Below the pieces are notes generated by a model. That model saw nothing but the letters and a program-made list of their open reading frames with translations. It was not told where the DNA came from and did no database searches. Source: Bathynomus jamesi (Eukaryota > Arthropoda > Malacostraca > Isopoda > Cirolanidae). Taken from it: a DNA stretch of 64,000 nt. Numbering within the stretch: the first letter of the stretch is position 1; each line of letters begins with the position of its first letter. A program made the position numbers and the translations under genes. The DNA lies in contig JAJOZX010000087.1 in NCBI GenBank assembly GCA_023014485.1, forward strand, positions 1,559,501 to 1,623,500. The letters are read 5' to 3'. Of the stretch, positions 55,841 to 64,000 are shown piece by piece.

Positions 55841-56149
55841 ATATATATATATATATTATATATATATATATATCCCTACAGTAGGGTGGTCCTTATTTTC
55901 GAATATTAGAGTTTGTTGAGAGACACCCCTGGAATGTGTTTATATTAGTAAAAAAAATAACTTGAATTAAATTTTATTCAAACTGAATGATATTTAAGGG
56001 TCGCTACCAGAGACTGAATATAACAGTTTCACTATTTTCTTGTTCATCTTCATGGGTCCATCTTCAGGTTCACAAATCCAAATCTTCAAGCGTTTTCCAG
56101 AAAAGTAGTCATTGATAGAAAAAAAATAAATACAAAACAGCATTAAATG

Positions 56150-57270
56150 ATAAATTTACGACGGCTGCCGTTTCTAATAGTCGAAATGAAGTTGCTAAAT
56201 TTGCCGAAGATCAACTTAGGAAGGACCAACCTCGTGATGATTACAGGGATGCTGGAGATTTTAATTACATTTCTTTGAAATATTCCACCTCGCGGGATAC
56301 ACTTCAAGGCACCTGGTGTTCTACATCTTGCATGTTGGATGACGAAGGCTATTTATGCCATAAAGATGTGAATGTTTCGAGCCAAATTCAAGCTATTGGC
56401 AAGAGAAGAAAAGGGATTAAGAGACATCTCGCTCTTTACTGTTCGGCTGTACTTACAAGCGTGGTCCACAGCTCCTAGTGCTACAGTACATCTTCCCGGC
56501 AAATTATCTAAATTTGTTGAAGAGACTAGATGAGGACAGAACAGAAAACCGTAATTTGGTTGATGCGGCACTGAAAAAACTTTGTGGTCAACTGAGGTAC
56601 TTATCTAGAGAATTAGTTGCACTGGCATTCTTTGGTAGGAATTTACCATCAGAAACAAAGATAAAAATGGTTCAAAAGCTAAACGAAGAAAGTCAAGAAC
56701 AACAGATGTTGAAGATATTCAAGGAATAAATTTAGAAGATTTAGTCTGCACAACAGGGGCGTTTTTAAGGTTTTGAGGTTTTCCTTAATGAAAGTACTTG
56801 AAAAACCCTTTAATGTTTTTACTAATCACTACGTATTGAAGTAAAGTTATTTCAACCAAAGTGAAAAAAATACAAACAGCACTGATTTTTGTAAACTTTA
56901 TTGGATACAAATATATATATAAAGCATATAGGGCCCAGGATAAGGGAGGCCGTCGGGACTGTTCCCCGATTGTCCCTATGTTAAAAAAGTCCCTGCTGCA
57001 CAAACCATAAGGTTCTTCAACATCTTGTAAATTCCTGGTTCGTTCTTGACATAGAATCCAGAGACGTGGCCCACCAACAAAGACTACCTCACATCAGAAG
57101 CAATTGTTCAAGCACTGAAAGTTGTAAACGACACCGCAGAACGAGGGGTTGCTCTGATCACTGAGTATAACAGCATCCTTACAAGAAATGAGGAGCAAAG
57201 GTAGTTCATCTTCCGGGTGGTAACGGAACACCGAAAGAAGTATCCTAATGTCAAAAAGTCAACACTATAA
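56150..57270 (+). pseudogene. hAT-like transposase, deleted
   Basis: Pieces in order are SRNEVAKFAEDQLRKDQPRD, SLKYSTSRDTLQGTWCSTSC and IKRHLALYCSAVLTS. Then APSATVHLPGKLSKFVEET and LVDAALKKLCGQLRYLSREL (56478-56729) follow. After the MITE come PETWPTNKDYLTSEAIVQAL and VVNDTAERGVALITEYN, which ends the family's C-terminus (third candidate Glu in AER). The central Asp blocks are missing. It is most similar to the C-terminus at about 30330-30410. Confidence 0.65.
56754..56995. mobile_element. hAT-type MITE, 242 bp, exact 8-bp TSD
   Basis: Ends CAGGGGCGTTTTTAAGG and TTAAAAAAGTCCCTG, imperfect inverted repeats. Flanked by CTGCACAA on both sides (56746-56753, 56996-57003). Inserted in the hAT-like transposase relic, whose reading resumes after it. 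Confidence 0.85.
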
Positions 57271-57310
57271 AAATCGTGAGATTTAATACAATTAGTCAAT
57301 AACTATTAAT

Positions 57311-57605
57311 ATGTTTTTCTTTTGTAAATAAAATATTTTTTCGGTTGTTTAAGTGTTTTCTTTTAAAATAGAGTACTTACTTTGTTTGACATGACATTTT
57401 ATTTTCAAATTCCTTCGTACAGTCATCGAGAAAGTGTAATTAATGAAAATTGAACATTATTGTAAAAACATGAATATCTGAAATGTTCATCTTTCGGTAG
57501 CGACCTCGAAATAACATCAGATTTTCAAGTCTTATTATACATTGGTTTCCAATGCATTGAAAGAAAATGCTACCCCGGAAAATTTTGCAATTTTCTTTAT
57601 GTATA
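57311..57605. other. Noncoding stretch
   Basis: AT-rich, no signature recognised; may include the degraded end of the hAT-like element. Confidence 0.5.
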
Positions 57606-57607
57606 TA

Positions 57608-58188
57608 CAGGGCTATTGAAAATGATTCACCTGATTTCAAATGAGAATATTTTTTAATGTTACAAATACAGTGTGATTTATGATACATCAACCAAAAGAA
57701 AAACTGTCCAAATTTTGTCTCTCACCTCATAAATGCTCTATATGACTTCCCCTAGTTACACGAGCAACATTGACACGATAGTCGAATTCCTCCCATACTC
57801 ACTCCAGCATGTCCGTTGTCACTGACTCTACGGCATTAACAATGCGAGTTCGGAGCTCATCCAAAGATGTGGGCAACGGTGACATGTACACAGTATCCTT
57901 AACGTACCCCCAAAGGAAGAAGTCGCACAGTGTAAGATCCGGCGACCTAGGGGGCCGATTTACAGCTCGAAAACTGCAACACACAAAACGCCTTCTGCTG
58001 TGCGGACGCCATTTTCACACTGACTGTTTGTTGCTAGGCTAGGCCAGGGCGTGACTTTGGAGCCTTCTCGAGGTGATCTTGTAAAACTCAGAGATTTCCT
58101 CTTTCATGTGGTGTATGCCCAGTTGATGCACGGTTGATAGGTACGGAAGTATTCTCAGTTGAAATCGGATGAATCAGTTTGAATAGCC

Positions 58189-58191
<3 letters not shown>
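57608..58191 (-). mobile_element. Internally deleted mariner-type element
   Basis: Ends CAGGGCTATTGAAAATGATTCA and the complement of CAGGGCTATTCAAACTGATTCA, between TA dinucleotides. 584 bp; holds the two ends of a transposase gene fused by deletion. Confidence 0.85.
57736..58030 (-). pseudogene. Mariner-type transposase, start fused to C-terminus
   Basis: The minus strand starts at about 58010 with MASAQQKAFCVLQF, a family N-terminus. Within about 15 codons it passes a deletion junction and frameshift into PPRSPDLTLCDFFLWGYVKD (third catalytic Asp). It continues through SLDELRTRIVNAV and RVTRGSHIEHL to a stop near 57736. The first two catalytic Asp residues and most DNA-binding sequence are lost. 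Confidence 0.8.
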
Positions 58192-58227
<36 letters not shown>

Positions 58228-58266
58228 ATGAATTTCACAATTAAACGCGTGAAATGGATGAATGAA

Positions 58267-58387
58267 GCAAACCCACAAGGTAAAAGAAAAATTATTCTAA
58301 GGTTTTTCGTGTATTCAGACGTACACCTCGTCAGGGAATGAAGGGAGATGAAGGCCTTGGAATAATTTTTCCTTTTCCTTGTGGGTT

Positions 58388-58390
<3 letters not shown>
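58267..58390. repeat. PLE-derived palindrome between TA arrays
   Basis: Arms 58267-58303 and 58352-58390 (gcaaacccacaaggtaaaag and its complement) around about 48 bp. TA arrays lie on both sides. Confidence 0.85.
58294..58339 (-). ncRNA. Hammerhead ribozyme-like motif
   Basis: On the minus strand it has AUUCC, core CUGACGA (exact), one extra G, 5-bp helix II (GUGUA/UACAC), GAAA and a weak helix III. AGAAU then pairs with four of five bases of helix I. The palindrome's other arm has GGAAU, which would complete helix I. Confidence 0.5.
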
Positions 58391-58424
<34 letters not shown>

Positions 58425-58654
58425 TAGTGATGGAGCGGTTGTCATTTTTCATAGCTCTGCGGTTGCGGCTGCAGAGCTTACAAAGAGAGTCTTCGTGCGG
58501 TTGCGGTTATGTACCCTATAACATCATAATATTACCTAAGAATAAACAACACAATTAAAATATCGCGTTTTAGCCACACTTTTCACAGTCTATAAATATA
58601 ATGACTATAATCTAAACCAGTGGTCTTCAACCTTTTTTTGCTTCACTGCCCACC

Positions 58655-58824
58655 ATTACTCCTGACATCATTCACCGTGTGCTTGCTGACTGGGTATCAC
58701 GTCTGAATTTGTGTATTGAAAACAATGGTGGACATATTGAGCACGTTCTGTAAATAAAAATAAAAGCTTTTGTTTTGCCTTTTTTTATTATTTTTCCTAT
58801 GATGCCGGACTTATGGGACACCCT
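58655..58824 (+). pseudogene. Mariner-type transposase C-terminus with 3' TIR
   Basis: The frame ITPDIIHRVLADWVSRLNLC, then ENNGGHIEHVL, ends at TAA 58751-58753, the usual C-terminus of a mariner subgroup. A 3' untranslated part ends in the TIR ttttcctatgatgccggact...gggacaccctata at a TA array, matching the MITE at 44900. The 5' side is cut by a hAT-like end (cagtggtcttcaacc, about 58617) that has no visible partner. Confidence 0.75.
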
Positions 58825-58920
58825 ATATATATATATATATATGAAAATTATTTCACGAAAGTGACACGTGAAAAATATTTATGATGAATAAAACCACGAA
58901 GGGAAAAGAAACACAAAGTG

Positions 58921-58960
58921 GTGCTCAAGCGCTTTCGTCTAATGACATCCTCAGGAACAC
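58921..58960 (-). ncRNA. Hammerhead ribozyme-like motif (PLE 2, left end)
   Basis: Exact complement of 61887-61926: helix I GUGUUC/GAGCAC (6 bp with one G-U), core CUGAGGA, one extra U, helix II GUC/GAC with loop AUUA, GAAA, and palindromic AGCGCU for helix III followed by U at the expected cleavage site. Confidence 0.6.
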
Positions 58961-59016
58961 TGAAGTAAAAGGAGAGTTCAAGACAATATATAGGTTACAA
59001 AAATATGTATACAGTG

Positions 59017-59061
<45 letters not shown>

Positions 59062-59886
59062 AGTGTAGAAATAAAAATTGTGGGAGGAGCAAACACATTT
59101 GTACGGAAAACTAACAATTTTAGCACTTTGCCCGAAATTCAACATAAATTCAAATAGCTTGTTTACAACCAATTTTTTATAGTTATTGTCTGAATGATAC
59201 ACAGGTCACAAAAGAATAAAGAAATTAAAATAAATATAAATTGGAAGCGAAAATAGATAAAAAAAATTACAAACAGATGCCTAAATGATATATAGGTCAC
59301 AACCGAAATACATAAAGAAATAAACCCGCAGATAAAAACATAAAAAATTGTAAGCGGAGCATACAAATTCAAGTTCAATTGGAAGGTTTACAATCAATTT
59401 AATAGATGATGCCAAAATGATATATATGTCACAAAGAAATAAAGAAATAAACCTATAAAATAAATTGAAACATAAATTGTAAGAGAAACACAAATTTATA
59501 AGGGAAAAAATTACCAAAGGTTTTTATAGTTATTGTCTGAATCATACATAGGTCACAAAAGAATAAAAACGTACAAATAAATATGAACTGGAAAACAAAA
59601 TGATGCCTAAATGATATATAAAGAACTATAAGAATATATACGACATATATAGGATATATATACGACATATATAAGCAATATATAAGGAATATATATATAT
59701 ATATATAATATATAAATATACATAAAGGAAAAAAATTACCAAAGGTTTTTATAGTTATTGTCTGAATGACACATAGGTCACAAAAGAATAAAGAAATAAA
59801 AATAAATATAAATTGGAAAAAATTACAACTGACAACTGATGCGACATATATAGGATATATATACAACATATATAAACAATATATAA

Positions 59887-59932
<46 letters not shown>

Positions 59933-60031
59933 GAAAAAATTACGAAAGGTTTTTATAGTTATTGTCTGAATGACACATAGGTCACAAAAGAATAAAGAAA
60001 TAAAAATAAATATAAATTGGAAAAAATTACA

Positions 60032-60823
60032 AATGATGTGCGTGTACATAAGGATAGCTCAGGTTTTAAGTTTAGTATCTATCGGAAAAAAACAAACAAT
60101 TTGTCCTACGTACACTTTTACTCTGGACATGACATCCCTATTAAGAAGGCCATATTTTCCTCAATGTTTCTCCGCGCTCTTAGGATCGCCAGTCCGGAAT
60201 ACATCGATGCCGAATTGGAAAATATCAACGGTATTGGAAGTGAGCTGTGTTACCCATTTGCGTTCATGGAATCTTGTCTTAATAAGGCTAAACGAACCTT
60301 CTATCGTGTGAATAATAACACTCGCACCTTGTCCAAGAATATTTTAGTACTTCCATTTTTCCCGGGCTTCTTAGGCATTGCTAATGTACTTAAACTTTTG
60401 GATATCAGTGTAGTTTTTTCATATAACAATACTGTGAAAAACATCATAGTAAAAAATAGCCCTACCAATAATTTAGGCATTATCTATAAAGTTGGTTGTA
60501 AACAATGTGATTCCTTTTACATAGGTCAGACGGGAAACGATTTGCAAACGCGTGTAAAACAGCATCAATATTCGGTTAGAACAGGACAATTGTCGAGTGC
60601 CCTTTTTGTCCATTTGTCAGAGTTATCCCATTGTATTGATTGGAATAATGCTTCAGTTTTGTTTCACTCTAGCAACATTGTTAATAGAAATATTCTTGAG
60701 TCTGCTATAATTCAACTTACAAATAACTTTAACATGAGTAAAGGTCTGTTTCAACTCGATCTCGTTGCTCTGAATTCCTTCAGAATGGATTTAAACAAGA
60801 AGGGCAGGCTATTAAATCTTTGG
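60032..60823 (+). pseudogene. Penelope-like protein, C-terminal half with GIY-YIG domain
   Basis: An open frame of about 260 residues without an N-terminus. It begins in the region after the reverse transcriptase (FKFSIYRKKTNNLSYVHFYS, then IPIKKAIFSSMFLRALRIAS). It continues with a linker, and then GIIYKVGCKQCDSFYIGQTG with the Cys pair and GIY-YIG core, and LQTRVKQHQYSV with the catalytic-helix Arg. ESAIIQLTNNFNMSKG carries the conserved Glu. It ends at the natural stop (60824). Coding is uninterrupted, but the RT palm is missing because inverted-arm DNA replaces it upstream. The family nuclease nicks target DNA. Confidence 0.85.
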
Positions 60824-60936
60824 TAAAAATTTTTTTGTTTTGTTTTGCCTCTTTTTCCTTATAAATTTGTATGCTTTTCTTACAATTTTATTTTTCAATT
60901 TATTGTTGTATGCGTATTTCTTATATATAATATATA

Positions 60937-60974
<38 letters not shown>

Positions 60975-61886
60975 ATGTGTGTGTGTGTGTGTGTGTGTGT
61001 AATGTGTATATGTGTACATGTATGTATTTCTTATATATTTTTTTTATATATCACTGAGGCATCAATTGTAATTTTTTCCAATTTATATTTATTTTTATTT
61101 CTTTATTCTTTTGTGACCTATGTGTCATTCAGACAATAACTATAAAAACCTTTGGTAATTTTTTCCCTTATATATATATATATTATATATATTATATATA
61201 TATATATATATTAATTCCCTATATATTGTTTATATGTCGTATATATTCTTATAGTTCTTTGTATATCATTTAGGCATCATTTTGTTTTCCAGTTCATATT
61301 TATTTGTACTTTTTTATTCTTTTGTGACCTATGTATGATTCAGACAATAACTATAAAAACCTTTGGTAATTTTTTCCCTTATAAATTTGTGTTTCTCTTA
61401 CAATTTATGTTTCAATTTATTTTATAGGTTTATTTCTTTATTTTATTTCTTTGTGACATATATATCATTTTGGCATCATCTATTAAATTGATTGTAAACC
61501 TTCCAATTGAACTTGAATTTGTATGCTCCGGTTACGGTTTTTATCCGCAGGTTTATTTCTTTATGTATTTCGGTTGTGACCTATATATCATTTAGGCATC
61601 TGTTTGTAATTTTTTATTTTTTATCTATTTTCGCTTCCAATTTATATTTATTTTCATTTCTTTATTCTTTTGTGACCTTTGTATCATTCAGACAATAACT
61701 ATAAAAAATTGGTTGTAAACAAGCCATTTGAATTTATGTTGAATTTCGGGCAAAGTGCTAAAATTGTCAGTTTTCCGTACAAATGTATTTGCTCCTCCCA
61801 CAATTTATTTCTATACTATATATACACATATACTGTACATATATTTTTGTAACCTATATATTGTCTTGAACTCTCCTTTTACTTCA

Positions 61887-61926
61887 GTGTTCCTGAGGAT
61901 GTCATTAGACGAAAGCGCTTGAGCAC
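61887..61926 (+). ncRNA. Hammerhead ribozyme-like motif (PLE 2, right end)
   Basis: All conserved core blocks of a type I hammerhead are present in order, with a 6-bp helix I, a 3-bp helix II and a 3-bp self-complementary helix III (AGC/GCU). Predicted cleavage lies after U61920. The one departure is an unpaired U between the core and helix II. Confidence 0.6.
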
Positions 61927-61960
61927 CACTTTGTGTTTCTTTTCCCTTCGTGGTTTTATT

Positions 61961-61998
<38 letters not shown>

Positions 61999-62244
61999 TA
62001 TATATACACGATTTAATCCTTATATTTAAATTGAATTGTTGGGAGACTGTATTTCAAAAATAAAAGTTTTTCAGCTTTGTTCCCCTTCAGCTTATTCCTT
62101 TTTTTCTTCGCAGATGATCCCTGCTCCACTAAATAATTAATTGTTAACTAGGAACACTTGAGGGAGGATATCCAAGGAGTTTTTTGAACCATTGAGTGAA
62201 GGCATGAAGTATGACAGGAACAGCATTTGGCGACGTTTATAGCA

Positions 62245-62672
62245 TTTATGAAAATGAAAATGAAAAGGTTTATTGGCATACTATAGTCCATATGACAAAT
62301 ATTATTAATACAATGACAGTTCACATACTTAGGATAAAAATACATACAATTGATTAGAAATAATACAGTAATGTCGGAGTTAAGTGGAGCTACAGACAGA
62401 CGTTTTCGTACCAAGAAATCCATATCTTAGAGCAGGGCTTCTCAAACTTATTTCACTTGCGACCTCTTTGGATCAGACAAATTTTTTCGCGACCCTTCAC
62501 TCAATGTCATAAAAGCAATAGGTACTAACACTGTATATTTATGAAAAAAAAAATATTTTCAAATGTTTCTGCGACCCCCAATAATATTTACGCGACCCCC
62601 TGAGGGGTCGCGACCCCTAGTTTGAGAAGCGTGGTCTTAGAGGATAAACGGCAGGACTCATGGATAGCTTGA
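62245..62672 (-). mobile_element. 3' fragment of the 9.8-13.3 kb LINE
   Basis: Matches 9815-10025 (gaaaatgaaaatgaaaaggt onward) and ends after acggcaggactcatggatag. It encodes the last ORF2 residues (IHESCRLSS) and the 3' untranslated region. Split by a hAT MITE at 62433-62634; the 9.99-kb copy shows the empty site. Confidence 0.9.
62433..62634. mobile_element. hAT-type MITE, 202 bp, 8-bp TSD
   Basis: Starts CAGGGCTTCTCAAACTTATT and ends AGTTTGAGAAGCGTGG. Flanked by TCTTAGAG on both sides (62425-62432, 62635-62642). The paralogous LINE copy reads ccatagcttagaggataaat without the insert. The start is typical of hAT elements. The interior has GGGGTCGCGACCCC-type GC-rich words and no coding. 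Confidence 0.95.
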
Positions 62673-63171
62673 GTAGTATGGCCGCAAAATGGAAGAGTGC
62701 ATATGCAATTGCAATGTTGATCATATGAGTGCCAGTGCCAACCCCCTTCGCCCCTTTTTGCAAGGTGCCCTCCCCAGTGCCTAAAAAAAGGAGGGGGAGG
62801 GGAACTCTCCCAGCAAGCTGGGGGAGTCCTCCTAACCTCTTTGGGGGAGAAGTTGGGACGGTCTCACCCCTCAAAGGGGTATACCCAACCTAAGAGAGAG
62901 ACAGGAGAAGAGAGAGGAAGAGACCATCCAGCTTCTGCGAGATGCAGAAGCTAAATGAGAGCTCAAGGTAGCAACACTTGACTTAAAACTCAAAATCCGC
63001 CAGTTGGCTTAATCAGCCAGTTGACAGTTGGCTTAGAAGGCATAAATGACCTGTATACTGTATATTAATAACATTCGAACGAATTAAAAGTGCACACAAA
63101 CGCACATACACTCCCCGACTATACGCCCATAGAACCCCTATTATTACACACACTCACACACACACACACAT

Positions 63172-63205
<34 letters not shown>

Positions 63206-63206
63206 C
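62673..63206. other. Noncoding stretch, partly GC-rich
   Basis: Contains a GC-rich part (62720-62890, many ggggg/ccccc hairpins such as cccctcaaaggggta) and a (CA)n run near 63148. No gene recognised. Confidence 0.5.
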
Positions 63207-63372
63207 ACCTTTGGTTAGGCCTTTGGTCTTTGGTTAGCTTCCACCCGAATTGTTCATTCTGACGAAGGTCAAGCTTTTCACTCCACCTTAGACCGACAGT
63301 TTAACGTGGAATCCGAACCACGCCCCATCAGCAGCCCAGCGTCTTAACCACTAGGCCACCGAGGGTACCCAT
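63207..63372 (-). repeat. tRNA-headed SINE
   Basis: On the minus strand, GGTGGCCTAGTGGTTAAGAC (A box) and GTGGTTCGGATTCC (B box) form a tRNA-like head of about 70 bp (63300-63372). A body follows that ends in accaaaggtg at a TA array. A body fragment lies at 1785-1850. The boxes would act as an internal RNA polymerase III promoter. Confidence 0.75.
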
Positions 63373-63414
63373 TTATCTACCAACCACTTTCTTTATTGTG
63401 TGGAAGGATGAACA

Positions 63415-63512
63415 GCTAGGTTTTGCTGCGCGCCGGCTGCCGTTGGGTCTCGAACCCGGGGCCGATGGATTCGTAGTAAGCGACGCTAACCACTACACCA
63501 CCGAGACGCATA
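63415..63512 (-). repeat. Second tRNA-like SINE head
   Basis: On the minus strand, TCGGTGGTGTAGTGGTTAGC (A box) and CCCGGGTTCGAGACCC (B box, with a T-arm-like stem) lie about 30 bp apart. It resembles a tRNA, but the acceptor stem does not close, so it is called a SINE head. Confidence 0.7.
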
Positions 63513-63533
63513 TATATATATATATATATATAT

Positions 63534-63716
63534 ATGAAAATTATTTCACGAAAGTAACACTTGAAAATTTTTTATGATGAATAAAACCACGAAGGAAAGG
63601 AAACAGAATGGTGCTCAAGCGCTTTCGTCTAATGGCATCCTCAGTGCTCCTGAGGATGTCATTAGACGAAAGCGCTTGAGCACCATTCTGTGTTTCCTTT
63701 CCTTCGTGGTTTTATT

Positions 63717-63722
<6 letters not shown>
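63534..63722. repeat. PLE 2-derived palindrome (retrozyme-like)
   Basis: Two inverted copies of the PLE 2 end (gatgaataaaaccacgaagg ... tttcgtctaatg-catcctca) meet at about 63643. The unit is only about 190 bp and noncoding. Confidence 0.9.
63644..63683 (+). ncRNA. Hammerhead ribozyme-like motif
   Basis: Helix I GUGCUC/GAGCAC, 6 Watson-Crick pairs, with a compensatory U-to-C change compared with 61887. It has CUGAGGA, extra U, GUC-AUUA-GAC, GAAA, AGCGCU and U. The minus-strand copy in the left arm has mismatches in helices I and II and is unlikely to fold. Confidence 0.6.

Positions 63723-63805
<83 letters not shown>
63721..63805. repeat. (TA)n microsatellite, 84 bp
   Basis: The longest TA array in the window, between the PLE-derived palindrome and a Tc1-type end. 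Confidence 0.95.
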
Positions 63806-63806
<1 letters not shown>

Positions 63807-63808
<2 letters not shown>

Positions 63809-64000
63809 TACCGTGCAAAAGTATGAGACCACTGTTAATCTGATAACTATTAGATAATCTGTCGTATGAAAATTGGTTTTGATACTAAAATACACATTAA
63901 CTAGAACCTCTGGTTCATATTAATGCATAACTAAGTTATTACTTAAGTGTATAAAGTTGTATTAGCTGGATGACCCTCTTGTCTGCATAAATTGGACTTG
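63807..64000 (+). mobile_element. Tc1-like transposon left end, cut by window edge
   Basis: CAGTACCGTGCAAAAGTATG directly after a TA array is the usual start of Tc1-type TIRs. The following 170 bp are noncoding, and the rest lies beyond the window. Confidence 0.65.

Larger units (their letters stand above)
50640..55850 (-). mobile_element. LINE (Jockey/CR1 group), minus strand, with two nested transposons
   Basis: The LINE reads from about 55840 (5') to 50651 (3'). It is split at the codons for SNDY-K by a mariner (53145-55234), which in turn holds the DD37E element. Without the insertions it is about 3.1 kb. Its 3' terminal 150 bp also occur at 45704-45853. Confidence 0.85.
55882..57310 (+). 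mobile_element. hAT-like transposon of the TAGGGTGG group, deleted
   Basis: Left end TAGGGTGGTCCTTATTTTCG in a TA array. The right end is not recognised and is presumed lost beyond about 57310. It is split by a hAT MITE (56754-56995). The coding relics inside belong to the same family as those at 28414 and 39851. Confidence 0.65.
58842..61975. mobile_element. Second Penelope-like element with inverted arms
   Basis: The left arm (58842-60030) and right arm (60830-61975) are inverted copies with several rearrangements. Both contain repeated modules of the type ttatagttattgtctgaatg-acataggtcac. In the middle lies the C-terminal half of a PLE protein in plus orientation. Each outer end carries a hammerhead motif pointing outward, and the outermost sequence is gatgaataaaaccacgaag. 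TA arrays (59013-59057, 59890-59928, 61160-61212 and others) interrupt the arms. Confidence 0.85.

Noticed and set aside
63300..63512. Two functional tRNA genes
   Set aside because: A and B boxes are present but the acceptor stems do not close and unrelated body sequence follows, which fits SINE heads better.
1649..63843. Open frames made of YIYIYI or IYIYIY runs (for example near 1700, 3850, 34200, 59030, 63750)
   Set aside because: These are translations of TA microsatellites, not proteins.

Overview
This is eukaryotic, AT-rich, intron-poor repeat DNA, most likely from an arthropod. The signs are several Tc1/mariner subgroups (DD34D, DD37E, DD41D spacing), CR1/Jockey-type LINEs with ORF1 proteins, Penelope-like elements (PLEs) with GIY-YIG domains, tRNA-headed SINEs and very many long (TA)n arrays into which TA-targeting elements have inserted. 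I see no host gene, no rRNA and no free tRNA gene. Almost every protein-like stretch is a transposable-element (TE) relic. The only uninterrupted full-length TE protein is a DD37E transposase at 53725-54837.

Layout. 1-1205: LINE endonuclease relic and a CCCH zinc-finger stretch (minus strand). 1205-2804: two DD41D mariner derivatives, both folded into palindromes. 2846-6606: CR1 LINE (plus) with its 3' end repeated in inverted orientation upstream. 6874-9800: palindrome, hAT-like end, and repeat R. 9812-13321: ORF1+ORF2 LINE (minus). 13375-16045: second copy of R with an expanded minisatellite. 16084-28150: inverted pair of Penelope elements. The right arm is split by a coding-free LTR retroelement (20535-28064), which itself holds a CACTA-ended DNA transposon (23865-26427).

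28252-30768: hAT-like transposase relic. 30831-31921: deleted mariner containing a solo LTR. 32280-33115: LINE C-terminus. 34325-35194: an 870-bp palindrome. 35979-36692: deleted mariner. 38100-38270: PLE-derived palindrome. 38911-41812: foldback repeat split by a hAT-like transposon with about 345-bp TIRs and a perfect 8-bp TSD. 41813-45640: mostly unassigned DNA with two MITEs. 45853-50632: second coding-free LTR element with one 1.8-kb LTR. 50640-55850: LINE (minus) split by a DD34D mariner, which is split by the DD37E transposon. 55882-57310: hAT-like relic split by a hAT MITE. 57608-58824: mariner relics. 58842-61975: second PLE with inverted arms. 62245-64000: LINE tail with a hAT MITE, SINE heads, a short PLE-derived palindrome and the start of a Tc1-like element.

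Two themes stand out. First, a large share of the elements carry one terminus duplicated in inverted orientation, giving foldbacks from 85 bp to over 4 kb. Second, the PLE-related repeats carry at least eight hammerhead-ribozyme-like motifs, all with the same one-nucleotide departure from the canonical core. The most novel candidates are the CACTA-ended Cys-rich transposon and the hAT-like superfamily seen as three divergent lineages. Element boundaries come from reading terminal repeats and target-site duplications by eye. Superfamily names are inference wherever stated.
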